DNA from: Alkalihalobacillus sp. CinArs1
GTDB lineage: Bacteria > Bacillota > Bacilli > Bacillales > Guptibacillaceae
Assembly: GCF_947387515.1 (NCBI RefSeq)
Contig: NZ_CANDOB010000001.1
Location: 1,178,001-1,242,000, forward strand
Reading direction: 5' to 3'
Length of the DNA stretch: 64,000 bases
The notes under the pieces were generated by a model. The model had not been told where the DNA came from, did not search any database, and was given only the letters and a program-made list of their open reading frames with translations. The first letter of the stretch is position 1; each line of letters opens with the position of its first letter. The position numbers and the translations under genes were made by a program. Of the stretch, positions 33,890 through 43,731 are shown in pieces.

Positions 33890-33925
33890 AAAGAGGGAGG
33901 GCAGCTACGTAGCTGCCCTCCCTCT
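33887..33925 (-). terminator. Terminator of the giant membrane protein gene
   Basis: A very stable stem of about 15 bp (AGAGGGAGGGCAGCT with its exact complement, ACGT loop) with TTTTT on the minus strand. It can also stop the convergent YdcF gene transcript. Confidence 0.92.
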
Positions 33926-33929
33926 TCAA

Positions 33930-36900
33930 TCATTTCCATTCTTTCCACTTGTTTCGTAGTTGCTCTTTCTTCACTTGCAACAGTGTGCTTCCATCGGCAT
34001 CCTTTTTTTGCTTCTGCCATTCGTAAAAGCTTGCAACACTAATCAAGGTGAAACCTGCGATTAACAAGTATGCCCACCATGGCATATTACCCCAATACGG
34101 ACGAGTTTGAATAAAGAGATTCAAAAGAAGAACACCTATTCCAATTAAGAAATAAGATTTGATCCTGAAGTAAAATCCACTTATAACTGATCCAAGAGAT
34201 AACCCTCCCGCTATCAACGCATCGTAGATCGTGTTGCTTACAATAGCATCTGTTACGAGTATTGCTGCAACAATTGCAACAACAGTAAGCTCCACCCATT
34301 TCACAATATGCTCTTCCTTCTTCCACGTACTTTTCGAAAGAAACACAGTCAATCCGATCCATGGGAGAACATAGACTTCTGCTACAATATACTGATTGAT
34401 CTCGATATGTTGAAGCAGCGTATAGTAAGGGATTAATAAGCTTACAGCACTTAAGCTCTGAACGATGCGTTTCGGATTCAAAGCCGGGACCCTTTTTATC
34501 TGTAGGAATACTAAGCTAACGATAAATAAAGCGCACATCTCTTCCGCCCAAAGTGGTGCCTGATTTGTATATTGAACAAGTGGTCCGACGAGTAACAACG
34601 CAGCAACCGTATACCAATCGATATGATTCGTAATCATCTCACTCGAACTGAAAGCGTATAGCTGTTTATGGATGAAAAGACCTGAACAAAGAAGCAAGAG
34701 ACCTACCAATACATGTAGTACCATCTTTTCTTCTATTGCTTCAAAAGGTAAAAGCTGAACAAACAAGATAACATACAATAACGGAAAAATATTAAAAAGC
34801 TGCCATCTCGATTGATGCATCACATAAAGAAGCACACCTACATAGAGAATCGCTACGGTAAATGAAACAGCTGTTAACTCTTCTTGCAATGTAAATGGTA
34901 CTAATCCAAGTAACGAAAATGGAACAGCATACCATTTGATCCGTTCTTTCCAACGAGCGTTTAACAGAAACCAAAGAGCAAACATAACTGCACTCGATGC
35001 AAAACCTGTATAAAGATAAACATCTTCAATTTGATAGTAATCTACTAATGACATATAGAAAAACGGGAGGATGGAGAAGCCTGCATATAGAAACGTGCGA
35101 ACCTCCCACTCCTTCGTACGAGAAACAACACTGTAAAGGTAGATTAGTAAGGTGATCAAGAATAAGATCGGAACCCCAGTGTAGACTCCTACCGAATAAT
35201 ATAGGGCGAGTGGTAAATAGATATGTGCTAAATACACAAACGCATTTTGCACGTAAGGATTTTTCTTAACAATAAAATCTCCTACGATGATTAACACGAT
35301 ACTTCCTGGAATCCATTGATAAATTCCTTGAATCGGAAAGGCTTCAGCAACCGACAAGTATGTTCCTAACGTCGATAAACTAAGAAAATACCATAGCGAT
35401 TCTTCGTTTGTTCTTTTAATTAGAAGGAACAAGAAAAGAATCGCACCAAGAAGCAATCCGCTTCGCGTGTATAATTCATTCGTTGAATATACGAGAAGGA
35501 ATAGAAGTCCTGTCGTGTAAGCCGCCTGAGACGTCCAAAAAAAGCTAGCATGGAGTACAGATTTGTTTTTCCATAAAAATGATATCCCCATGAGAAGAGC
35601 AGCACTGACAGCTAAATGAAAAGACAGGCCAAATTCCTCTCGATATAAACCATTCTCAGCCCAAACAGGGTATAAACATAGAAAAGCAACCGCCCATGCA
35701 GATGGATAGCAAACGCTCGCAATAGCTCGAAGCCATCGTGGTTCTCCTTCATACACAATTGTTAAAAAGATGATTCCGATGATCCCCATCATACTAGCGT
35801 CGATGACCCACTTTTCTGCTAAAACTCCGACCAATACGGCTAGAGATATGGGACCGAACGACAGGAACAGGGCCCCAGACCTTATGACTTTTGTGTATCT
35901 CCACTTGTTCCAATAAAACCCTAAGAAGTATAGACTAAGACCCGTTATAAAAAGATGGAGAATAACAACCGTCACGGTCACATCAGTGTATAGTAAATTC
36001 AATGTGTATAGGCCTGCAGCCACAAGAAACAATGGTGCTAAAAAGCCAAAAACCTTCAGCTTAGATAGATTAGCAAGATAGATAAAATTCACACTGATCA
36101 ACACGTATCCTGCTATGAGAAGCCAAGAAGGATCGTCGAAACGCAGCAATAATCCTTTGTAACTAATAAATAGAAAAGCAGCGATCGAAACGATGCCACT
36201 CGTAATCTGAAATGCTTTCTTCATATAGTTATCTTCAAACTTCTCAATCATCTGAAGGCCAATGAAAAGAAATCCGATAAGTGAGTAGAATAGTACATCG
36301 ATTGACTCAAGAAACGAATTCTCGATGAGCTGGTAGATTCCGTAGACGAAAAGGACCGTAAATATAAAATGATATTCTTTTTGCTTCCCTATATACACCA
36401 TCGATAAATATAGCGTCGCCGTTAATAAAACGTTAAAACTATAAAATACCGCTTGATCAAAGAATAAAAGCAGTAACAAGGTCGAAAGGACGAGGTTTCC
36501 TTGAAGATAAAGCGGTAGCTCACGTACAAATAGGTGACCCTCTGCTATCTTCCTCGTTCTTACATACATCAGGATTAATAATCCATTGAACAATACGATT
36601 CCAAAATAAAACGCATCGATCGTTGGATTGAATAGCTGAATGAAAAACGCCGTACCAATTGTAAGTCCTACATATGAAAACCATACGAACAACCTTGAGT
36701 TTTGTCTTATTGCCTGATAGCCGTATAGAGGTAAACAAATCAGCGTTCCAAGCAATCCAAGAAAGTATTTACCTTCACCGCTTATGGACAACCATGCGCC
36801 GAACAGTTGAAAGTAGCCCGCTGATAAGATAACGATCGGTAAAAACAAACTCCCAAGAACTAAAAAAGCAAATGCTGTTTTTTCAATCTTTAGCTTATGT

Positions 36901-37295
36901 CCACTCAGCCAGCTAATACCAAAGAAAAGGAGTGATACTGCAGCAATCAAACCAGTTTTGAGAGTAGAGGTTAGAGCTTCCCACGTACTCGTTGCAAGAA
37001 CAAGTCCTCCTAGGAGAAGAAACACCACTCCGATGATGAGAATCCACGTAAGGTTCCGGTCACGTATCTCTTGAGCGGATCTCACCTTTTTCTGTTTCAC
37101 CTTTTGTTTTGTCGGCTTTGGACGTTCTTCCAATATCTTCTCGGTAACTTCCTCACCCTCACGATGCTCCTCAAGCACTAAGAAACGCGTGTATGCCTCC
37201 GACACATGTTCGTAAGTACTCTCAGAAATGAATTCACTTTGTTTCAGCCTGCTTAACTCTCCTTTAAATGCAGCCTGTCGCTCCTTCTCATCCAT
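33930..37295 (-). CDS. Giant polytopic membrane protein, unknown function
   Basis: An integral membrane protein of 1121 residues. The first 85 residues are soluble and charged (for example RLKQSEFISESTYEHVSEAY and a KPTKQKVKQKKV basic patch). The rest is almost entirely hydrophobic, with roughly 28-32 membrane segments separated by very short loops. No nucleotide-binding, transporter or enzyme motif is visible. The N-terminal soluble part plus first helix pair resembles the DUF2157-type arrangement, but the assignment is uncertain. The ATG at 37295 follows AGGGGGGAGG and is better supported than the start seven codons upstream. It is transcribed alone, with a strong terminator. Confidence 0.75.
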   Translation of the reverse strand: MDEKERQAAFKGELSRLKQSEFISESTYEHVSEAYTRFLVLEEHREGEEVTEKILEERPKPTKQKVKQKKVRSAQEIRDRNLTWILIIGVVFLLLGGLVLATSTWEALTSTLKTGLIAAVSLLFFGISWLSGHKLKIEKTAFAFLVLGSLFLPIVILSAGYFQLFGAWLSISGEGKYFLGLLGTLICLPLYGYQAIRQNSRLFVWFSYVGLTIGTAFFIQLFNPTIDAFYFGIVLFNGLLILMYVRTRKIAEGHLFVRELPLYLQGNLVLSTLLLLLFFDQAVFYSFNVLLTATLYLSMVYIGKQKEYHFIFTVLFVYGIYQLIENSFLESIDVLFYSLIGFLFIGLQMIEKFEDNYMKKAFQITSGIVSIAAFLFISYKGLLLRFDDPSWLLIAGYVLISVNFIYLANLSKLKVFGFLAPLFLVAAGLYTLNLLYTDVTVTVVILHLFITGLSLYFLGFYWNKWRYTKVIRSGALFLSFGPISLAVLVGVLAEKWVIDASMMGIIGIIFLTIVYEGEPRWLRAIASVCYPSAWAVAFLCLYPVWAENGLYREEFGLSFHLAVSAALLMGISFLWKNKSVLHASFFWTSQAAYTTGLLFLLVYSTNELYTRSGLLLGAILFLFLLIKRTNEESLWYFLSLSTLGTYLSVAEAFPIQGIYQWIPGSIVLIIVGDFIVKKNPYVQNAFVYLAHIYLPLALYYSVGVYTGVPILFLITLLIYLYSVVSRTKEWEVRTFLYAGFSILPFFYMSLVDYYQIEDVYLYTGFASSAVMFALWFLLNARWKERIKWYAVPFSLLGLVPFTLQEELTAVSFTVAILYVGVLLYVMHQSRWQLFNIFPLLYVILFVQLLPFEAIEEKMVLHVLVGLLLLCSGLFIHKQLYAFSSSEMITNHIDWYTVAALLLVGPLVQYTNQAPLWAEEMCALFIVSLVFLQIKRVPALNPKRIVQSLSAVSLLIPYYTLLQHIEINQYIVAEVYVLPWIGLTVFLSKSTWKKEEHIVKWVELTVVAIVAAILVTDAIVSNTIYDALIAGGLSLGSVISGFYFRIKSYFLIGIGVLLLNLFIQTRPYWGNMPWWAYLLIAGFTLISVASFYEWQKQKKDADGSTLLQVKKEQLRNKWKEWK

Positions 37296-37391
37296 GCGCC
37301 TCCCCCCTAACGGCAATATCTTCCTCTTTAATGATTCTATTTACTCATACCGCTTGTTATTTCGCAATAGTCTAAAAACGATCTGAAATAC

Positions 37392-37419
37392 AAAAAACTG
37401 CCGCAGTTAATCGGCAGTT
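37392..37419 (-). terminator. Terminator of the ABC exporter operon
   Basis: A stem AACTGCCG/CGGCAGTT followed on the minus strand by TTTTTTG, about 30 bp after the second ABC gene. Confidence 0.88.
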
Positions 37420-37449
37420 TCGTTGAGGTTCACGTTTCCTTCACAGCGC

Positions 37450-39222
37450 TCAAGCATTCTCTTGGATACCTGAAATCACCATTTCTTTATAAAATCCATC
37501 TTTCTTAAGCAGTTCTTCATGAGACCCTTTTTCAAGAATTTCCCCTTGATGTAACACAAGGATCTGATCTGCCCGCTGAATCGTATTCAATCGGTGGGCG
37601 ATGACAAAGCTAGTTCTTCCTTCCATCAACTTCCACAGCGCTCGCTGGATCTGTATTTCTGTTCTCGTATCGATACTACTCGTGGCTTCGTCTAAAATTA
37701 AGATCGCAGGATCCGCTAGCACAGCCCGTGCAATCGATAATAACTGCCTTTGTCCATGGCTGATTCCTCCCCCATCTTGCTTTAGAACAGTGTGATATCC
37801 ATTGGGGAGCTTCGAGATAAAGGAATGAGCATTCGCTATCCTCGCAGCATTTCTAACCTCTTCATCCGTTGCTTCTAACCGACCATAACGGATGTTTTCT
37901 AATATACTTTCTTCAAATAATAGCGTATCTTGCAAAACAAACCCCATATTACCTCGTAAACTATCTCTTGTTATTGACGTGATCTCTTTTCCGTCAATTT
38001 CAATCGTTCCTTCATCAATCTCATAAAATCTCATGAGTAAGTTTACGATCGTTGTTTTGCCAGCTCCAGTCGGTCCAACGATCGCTACTGATTCACCTGG
38101 TTGTGCCGAGAAGGTTATGCCCTTCAGCGTATCTTGGTCTTTTTCATATCCAAACGAAACCCCTCGAAAAGAAACGTGACCCACTACGTCTGTTAATACA
38201 GTTGCGTCATTGCGATCTCTTTGTTCTTCCTTTTCATCCAGAACTACAAAAACCCTTTCAGCCCCAGCAACTGCAGAGAGTATCGTATTAAACTGATTCG
38301 CTAGATCATTTAAAGGTCTTGTAAACTGTCTTGAATACTGAATGAAAGCAACGATTACTCCGATTGTGACTAACCCTTCAAGCGCAAGCCACCCTCCTGC
38401 TGCTGCGATCAATACGAAGCTTAAATTGTTCAACACGTTCATTAGCTTTGGAATAAAACCTGAATATGTTAATGCCCAAAAGCCTGATTTTCGCAACTCT
38501 TCACTTTCTTTTGCAAACTGCTTTTTCACTCTTTCTTCTTGTGAAAAAGTTTTTACGATCTGTTGACCTGAAATCGTTTCTTCGATGACGCCGTTTAACG
38601 TTCCCAAATTACGCTGCTGTTCTTTAAAATAATATCCAGTACGCTTCGTTATCCATTTCATACCAAGGAACATGAGAGGAATGATTGTAAACGTGATTAA
38701 GGTTAGCAGCGGACTCAACCAAATCATGATAGCTACTGTACCGATCAATGTTAAAACACTAGAGAAGATTTGAATGACGGAGCTGTTTAACGTTTTGCTT
38801 ACATTCTCGATATCATTCGTTAGCCGGCTCATAAGCTCGCCGTGTGTCTTCTTATCAAAATAAGGAATAGGAAGGCGCTGGAAGTGATGAAAAAGATCTT
38901 TTCTCATATATAAAACCGTTTTTTGTGCGATGCCGATCATCCAGAAATTCTGTAAATAGGTGACGATCGACTGAAGAAAATAAATTCCGATCAACACGAA
39001 TAGAAGAGGTAGCAGACCATTTAAGTCCCCCTTAACTAAATAATCGTCGATCGCCACACTAGTTAAGTAAGGACCGAGTAGACCAAAGACCGAGCTCATC
39101 AGAACAAGCAAAAGGACCAAAGATAGGAGACCTTTCTTCACAGATAGATAGCTCCAGATTCTTTTCATAGTTCCTTTTATGTCATCAGGCCTCTTCTTAC
39201 TTTTAAGATGTCCTCTCGGCAT
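37450..39222 (-). CDS. ABC exporter half-transporter, subunit with canonical Walker B
   Basis: A 590-residue half-transporter: six-helix exporter membrane domain (about 20-320), then a nucleotide-binding domain with Walker A GPTGAGKTTIV, an altered signature ISHGQRQLLSIARA (LSGGQ is usual), Walker B ILILDEATSSID with the catalytic glutamate, and the switch histidine in FVIAHRLNT. It pairs with the preceding gene, whose end it overlaps by 20 bp, to form a heterodimeric multidrug-type exporter such as YfiBC or BmrCD. The substrate is not predictable. The ATG has GGAGG upstream. Confidence 0.92.
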   Translation of the reverse strand: MPRGHLKSKKRPDDIKGTMKRIWSYLSVKKGLLSLVLLLVLMSSVFGLLGPYLTSVAIDDYLVKGDLNGLLPLLFVLIGIYFLQSIVTYLQNFWMIGIAQKTVLYMRKDLFHHFQRLPIPYFDKKTHGELMSRLTNDIENVSKTLNSSVIQIFSSVLTLIGTVAIMIWLSPLLTLITFTIIPLMFLGMKWITKRTGYYFKEQQRNLGTLNGVIEETISGQQIVKTFSQEERVKKQFAKESEELRKSGFWALTYSGFIPKLMNVLNNLSFVLIAAAGGWLALEGLVTIGVIVAFIQYSRQFTRPLNDLANQFNTILSAVAGAERVFVVLDEKEEQRDRNDATVLTDVVGHVSFRGVSFGYEKDQDTLKGITFSAQPGESVAIVGPTGAGKTTIVNLLMRFYEIDEGTIEIDGKEITSITRDSLRGNMGFVLQDTLLFEESILENIRYGRLEATDEEVRNAARIANAHSFISKLPNGYHTVLKQDGGGISHGQRQLLSIARAVLADPAILILDEATSSIDTRTEIQIQRALWKLMEGRTSFVIAHRLNTIQRADQILVLHQGEILEKGSHEELLKKDGFYKEMVISGIQENA

Positions 39223-40933
39223 GATCTACCTCCTCACCGTACTGCGAAGAATAAATATCCTGGTACGTTTCATTCTCACTTAGCAGCCTCATGTGTGTGC
39301 CCTTCCCTGCCACTTCTCCATCGTCGAGCACGATGATTTGATCGGCATCTTTCACAGAACTTATCTTCTGTGCGATCAGTAAGATGAGCCCTTGAAATTT
39401 ACTGTTTCTAAGAGAGTCTTGTAATTTCGCTTCAGTTTTTAAATCCAGTGCACTGGTGCTATCATCTAGAATTAATATTTCAGGATTTCGAATGAGAGCT
39501 CTCGCAATAGACAGCCGTTGTTTTTGACCGCCTGAGAGATTGACACCTTTTTGACCGAGCTCAGTTTCATACTTCTTTGGAAGCGTCATAATAAACTCGT
39601 GAATTTGAGCTGTTTTTGCAGCCTCGACGATTTCTTCCATCGTTGCATCCTCTTTGCCCCACCGAATGTTTTCACCGATCGTATCACTGAAAAGCATCAC
39701 TTCTTGAGGAACGACTCCAATCGCTCTTCTAAGCTCTTCAACCTGTATTTCGTTTAAATGGACTCCGTTCCATTTGATTTCACCTGAATCTGGTTCGTAA
39801 AGGCGTGGGATAAGCTGTATTAGCGAAGTCTTCCCAGTCCCTGTAGAACCTAAAATACCAATGAATTGCCCTCGCTTTAAACTAAAAGTAATATCCTTTA
39901 ACACCTTTGTATCAGGGTATGAGAAATGGATGTTCGAAAATTCTAATGTGCGTAGAGGCAACGACAAAGGCTTGCTAGAACCCTGAGTATCTGTCTCCGT
40001 CGCAAAGACCTCATCCATACGATGAACAGAAGCTCTAGCACGTGAAAGAATCATTAAGATGAAAGAAAACATCGAGAGCGCAACCGTTATCCGTGTGCCA
40101 TAGGTAATGATAGCAGCAACATCTCCAACTCTCGTACTTCCACCGATAATTTTGACCCCTCCAAACCAAATAACAGCTACGATCGCAATGTTCATAATGA
40201 TCAATAATACGGGTGTCGCTAGTTCGATCAGTCGTAAAGAAGCCACGTTTCGGTCAAACAGATCGTCATTCACTACTTTGAACCGATCTTGTTCGTATCT
40301 GCTTCGCCTTAGCGCTTTTATTAAACGAATGCCTACTAAATTCTCTCTCATCACGCCGTTCACTCGATCAAGCTTCTCCTGCACGAGTGCGAATAAAGCG
40401 ATTCCTTTTTTCATGACATAAAAGAGAAAGGCGATAACGATCGGTATAGCGACCGTTAACAAAAGAGCAATTTGCCAATCTACAATAAGAGCCATCACGA
40501 TCCCCCCTACAACAAGAAGAGGTGCTCTCACCATAATTCGAAGTCCCATAAAAATAACGAGCTGGACCTGGTTCACATCATTCGTAAGCCTTGTGATAAG
40601 AGAAGATGTTGGAAAACGATTGAAATCGATAAAAGAGAACGATTGAATCTTTTCAAACAGCGCCTCCCTCAAATCATACGCGAATTGCTGACTGACATAA
40701 GAGGCAAGGTACGTATTGATGATCGAGGTAATAAAAGAAAAAATCGTAAGACCGAGCATGAATAGCCCGACTGATTTAATGACAGATAGGTCCCTCTCTA
40801 TAATGCCGTTATCGATGATGTCGGCCATTAATAGAGGTAACCACAGTTCGACCGCTAGCTCCACAAGCATTAGTAAAGCAGCGATGATCGCAGCCTTACG
40901 ATAAGGATAAATAAAAGAAAAAATTTTGCGCAT
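39203..40933 (-). CDS. ABC exporter half-transporter, degenerate-site subunit
   Basis: A 576-residue partner of the downstream gene: six-helix membrane domain (about 1-310) and nucleotide-binding domain with Walker A GSTGTGKTSLI and a canonical signature LSGGQKQRLSIARA. In Walker B, ILILDDSTSALD, the catalytic glutamate is replaced by aspartate, and the switch region reads LLIAQKISS without the usual histidine. One of the two ATP sites in the heterodimer is therefore expected to be non-hydrolytic, as in other asymmetric bacterial exporters. The ATG at 40933 follows TTTGGAGGGG; the start eight codons upstream would place that site inside the gene. Confidence 0.92.
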   Translation of the reverse strand: MRKIFSFIYPYRKAAIIAALLMLVELAVELWLPLLMADIIDNGIIERDLSVIKSVGLFMLGLTIFSFITSIINTYLASYVSQQFAYDLREALFEKIQSFSFIDFNRFPTSSLITRLTNDVNQVQLVIFMGLRIMVRAPLLVVGGIVMALIVDWQIALLLTVAIPIVIAFLFYVMKKGIALFALVQEKLDRVNGVMRENLVGIRLIKALRRSRYEQDRFKVVNDDLFDRNVASLRLIELATPVLLIIMNIAIVAVIWFGGVKIIGGSTRVGDVAAIITYGTRITVALSMFSFILMILSRARASVHRMDEVFATETDTQGSSKPLSLPLRTLEFSNIHFSYPDTKVLKDITFSLKRGQFIGILGSTGTGKTSLIQLIPRLYEPDSGEIKWNGVHLNEIQVEELRRAIGVVPQEVMLFSDTIGENIRWGKEDATMEEIVEAAKTAQIHEFIMTLPKKYETELGQKGVNLSGGQKQRLSIARALIRNPEILILDDSTSALDLKTEAKLQDSLRNSKFQGLILLIAQKISSVKDADQIIVLDDGEVAGKGTHMRLLSENETYQDIYSSQYGEEVDHAERTS

Positions 40934-41011
40934 GACCCCTCCAAAACACTCTGACATCTCTTACACTTTACCATATTTTTCAGAATATTTAGGGCTACGA
41001 AAATTATGACA

Positions 41012-41041
41012 CCAAAAAAAAGAAACCGGCTAAAAAGCCGA
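41012..41041 (-). terminator. Terminator of the manA operon
   Basis: A short stem CGGCT/AGCCG with a T-rich loop followed by a long T-tract on the minus strand, right after the manA stop. Confidence 0.8.
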
Positions 41042-41045
41042 TCCC

Positions 41046-42005
41046 TTACCTATTACTTTTAGAAACCATCAGTTCGAGCTCACCCTCAAGTTCAAACTCA
41101 TTCATAGTCGATGGGATGATAAAATGATCTCCTTGTTTTATAAAGTGTGAAGAACCTCCTGAAGAAATTTCACCTTCACCACTCAATACGCTTACTAATA
41201 AGTAGCGCGCATCCAGTTTATTCGTAAATACCCCATCGATCTCCCAATGATACACTGTAAAATAAGTAGAGTCGATGAGCTTTGTTTGCCTTAATCCTTC
41301 TTGATTTGAAACGATTGGTTCAAACTCAGGATCACGATGAGGGATTGTAGAAACTTCTTTGGATCTCTCGATATGAAGCTCGCGCTTATTGCCCTGATCA
41401 TCCGTACGATCATAGTCATAAACACGATACGTCGTATCAGAACTCTGTTGCGTTTCAAGAATCATCGTTCCTGCTCCAATCGCATGGATCGTACCACTCG
41501 GAACAAAATAGAATTGCCCTGGCTCGATCGGAACACGTCGAAGCAAGCTATCCCACTCTCCATTATCGATCATCTCTGTAAACTCCGATTTTGTTTTAGC
41601 ATGGTGACCAAAGATAAGCTCAGCACCAGGGTCACAATCGATGATATACCAGCATTCCGTCTTACCGTATGCTTCATTTTCAACGTTCCTCGCGTATGTA
41701 TCGTCGGGATGAACCTGTACAGATAAATCACGATTTGCATCCAAAATTTTCACTAATAATGGAAAGTGATCTCCCTCTTCATCTCCGAATAAATTTCGAT
41801 GTTCATCCCATACGTTGTTCAATGTTTGACCTTCGAGAGGTCCGTTCTTAATTTCACATGGTCCATTCTGATGAGCGGAAATCCCCCAGCATTCACCAGT
41901 TGTTTCAGACGGGATATCATAGCCAAAAATATCATTAAGCTTAGTGCCACCCCAGATTCGATCTTTGAATTCAGGCTTTAGAAAAAGCGGTTCATGTTGA
42001 TACAC
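41046..42005 (-). CDS. manA: Mannose-6-phosphate isomerase, class I
   Basis: A 319-residue zinc enzyme that interconverts mannose-6-phosphate and fructose-6-phosphate in the cytoplasm. It begins with the family motif EPLFLKPEFKDRIWGGTKL and has the metal ligands in LSVQVHPDDTYA and the block PGQFYFVPSGTIHAIGAG. The C-terminal beta domain ends in the region of FIIPSTMNEFELEG. The GTG start is behind GAGGAGG. The gene lies 23 bp after the ROK kinase gene and is probably cotranscribed with it, giving a kinase-isomerase pair for hexose use or for supplying mannose precursors. Confidence 0.93.
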   Translation of the reverse strand: MYQHEPLFLKPEFKDRIWGGTKLNDIFGYDIPSETTGECWGISAHQNGPCEIKNGPLEGQTLNNVWDEHRNLFGDEEGDHFPLLVKILDANRDLSVQVHPDDTYARNVENEAYGKTECWYIIDCDPGAELIFGHHAKTKSEFTEMIDNGEWDSLLRRVPIEPGQFYFVPSGTIHAIGAGTMILETQQSSDTTYRVYDYDRTDDQGNKRELHIERSKEVSTIPHRDPEFEPIVSNQEGLRQTKLIDSTYFTVYHWEIDGVFTNKLDARYLLVSVLSGEGEISSGGSSHFIKQGDHFIIPSTMNEFELEGELELMVSKSNR

Positions 42006-42028
42006 AATTATTCCTCCTCATTTTGTTC

Positions 42029-42934
42029 TTAGTTCTTTTCGTTTATTCCAGCCATAGCAGCTCCAATCAATCCTGCATGATCTCCTAGGACCGCAGGCTT
42101 GATGACTACTTTTCCACGTAACCCTTCATATAGATAGCCGTCCACTTTTTTTCTAAGGAGCGAGAACAGCTCGTTTTGGGCATTCATTACGCCTCCACCA
42201 AGGATAAATACTGATGGGTCAAGTGTATGAACAAGGTTTGCGATTCCGATGGCAAGTGCATCCATCGCTTCACTTATGATCGCGATAGCAGCTTGGTTCC
42301 CTTCATCCGCCATGGCGAAGACCTCTTTTGCTCCGCCCTCAATTCCAAGCCTCGCCTTGCCCTCTCTACCGATTGCAGTTCCAGAAGCCAATGCTTCGAG
42401 GGAACCTGCATTCATATTAGCATGCTTCGGACCATTCGGCTTGATGATCATGTTTCCGATTTCTGCACCATAGCCATGTTCTCCTTGCACGATCTTATTC
42501 TGTAACACGTATCCTCCGCCTACTCCAGTACTGACCGTAATGTAAAAGGAACTTTGTTTGCCCTTTCCCGCTCCATACATCGCTTCACCTAGAGCAGCGG
42601 CGTCAGCATCATTTATTAGGAGAGTTGGAATACTCACTTCTTTCTGAACGATTTCCGTAATCGGAACATCCTTCCACCCTGGCAGGTTAGGTGGTGACAT
42701 AACGATACCGTCGAAAGGATTTAACGGTCCAGGTGACCCAATCCCTATTGTTTCTACTTTATAAGTATCGGTCAACTCTTTTATCAAGTCGATCATTCTT
42801 GCGATAATAGAAGTGTAGCCAGACGTCGCGATCGTAGGGATTTGCATGACTTGAAGTAAATGTCCTTGTTCATCTGTTACGCCAACTCGAAGGTTCGTTC
42901 CTCCTAAATCTATACCCATATAGTAGTTTCCCAA
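42029..42934 (-). CDS. ROK family sugar kinase lacking the zinc cysteines
   Basis: A hexokinase-fold kinase of about 301 residues. The phosphate-binding motif is YYMGIDLGGTNLRVGV, the catalytic Asp lies in LLINDADAAALGE, and VSTGVGGGYVLQ and SVFILGGGVMNA are the other family blocks. The ROK zinc motif normally reads CxCGxxGC, but here the corresponding segment is KHANMNAGSLEALASG, with no cysteines, so a zinc site is not expected. The best start is TTG at 42934, seven bases after GGAGGGG; the ATG at 42952 would overlap that site. Likely substrates are glucose or fructose; the manA neighbour suggests hexose phosphorylation feeding fructose-6-phosphate. Confidence 0.85.
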   Translation of the reverse strand: MGNYYMGIDLGGTNLRVGVTDEQGHLLQVMQIPTIATSGYTSIIARMIDLIKELTDTYKVETIGIGSPGPLNPFDGIVMSPPNLPGWKDVPITEIVQKEVSIPTLLINDADAAALGEAMYGAGKGKQSSFYITVSTGVGGGYVLQNKIVQGEHGYGAEIGNMIIKPNGPKHANMNAGSLEALASGTAIGREGKARLGIEGGAKEVFAMADEGNQAAIAIISEAMDALAIGIANLVHTLDPSVFILGGGVMNAQNELFSLLRKKVDGYLYEGLRGKVVIKPAVLGDHAGLIGAAMAGINEKN

Positions 42935-43072
42935 AATATCCCCTCCTGCCATTTCTTATTTTTATATGCTACCATGAATTGCGAAAAGATATAGCACGTA
43001 TTTACAATTCTTTCATTAACCATCACACATCGTCATAAATTGCTAAATTTTGAAAAATTTCTAGGAATTTCG

Positions 43073-43100
43073 TTGACTACTAGTAGTGCTCTGATAAACT
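43073..43100 (+). promoter_or_regulatory. Sigma-A-type promoter of the DUF5317/GGDEF unit
   Basis: TTGACT (43073-43078) and TAAACT (43095-43100) are spaced by 16 bp, 30 bp upstream of the DUF5317 start codon. Confidence 0.6.
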
Positions 43101-43130
43101 ATTATTAAACTAACAAATTAGGTGACAAAC

Positions 43131-43718
43131 ATGGTATTTGACGGTATTTTACTAGCCATTCTCATTGGTTTCCTAAGAAAAGGGAGCTTAAAAGGCTTTG
43201 CGTATTTATCCTTCCGCGCTGGGTGGATATTCCCACTCTTACTTCTGATCGAGATAGGAATTTTTGTCTATCAATCTTCCTATGCATGGATTGGAAAGTA
43301 TAGTGGAGTACTATTTATGCTGATCTACATCGTCGGCATGGCTTTTCTGTGGTTAAACCGCAAGATGAACATTGGTATTCCAATCCTATTGCTAGGTGTA
43401 TTACTAAACTTTATCGTCATGGCACTGAATGGCGGTCGAATGCCAGTATCACTAGAAGCTGCTGCCATATTAGATCCTGCATATGCAAGCGCTATCCAAA
43501 ACGGGTTATATGGAAAGCATGCAGTCCTTACCGATTCAACGTTACTAGGATTCCTTGGCGATGTGATACCAATAACCGACCCTTATCCAAAAGATCAGGT
43601 GATCAGCTTTGGCGACATCGTCATGAATATAGGTATTTTTATCTTTATACAGCGAGTCATGGTAAAGAATCGACATCCAGAAGGTTCATCTTCCGCGACT
43701 AAGACGCTGTCTACTTAA
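43131..43718 (+). CDS. DUF5317 family membrane protein
   Basis: A 195-residue membrane protein with about five helices. It ends its central part with the conserved LNGGRMPVS motif and a segment HAVLTDSTLLGFLGDVIPI, both typical of DUF5317 proteins of Firmicutes. Function unknown; these are often encoded next to c-di-GMP signalling or diguanylate cyclase genes. The ATG at 43131 follows TTAGGTGA. It is the first gene of a rightward unit followed 13 bp later by a 33-codon membrane peptide gene and then by a GGDEF/HD-GYP gene. Confidence 0.82.
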   Translation: MVFDGILLAILIGFLRKGSLKGFAYLSFRAGWIFPLLLLIEIGIFVYQSSYAWIGKYSGVLFMLIYIVGMAFLWLNRKMNIGIPILLLGVLLNFIVMALNGGRMPVSLEAAAILDPAYASAIQNGLYGKHAVLTDSTLLGFLGDVIPITDPYPKDQVISFGDIVMNIGIFIFIQRVMVKNRHPEGSSSATKTLST

Positions 43719-43731
43719 AGGAGGTGACAGC

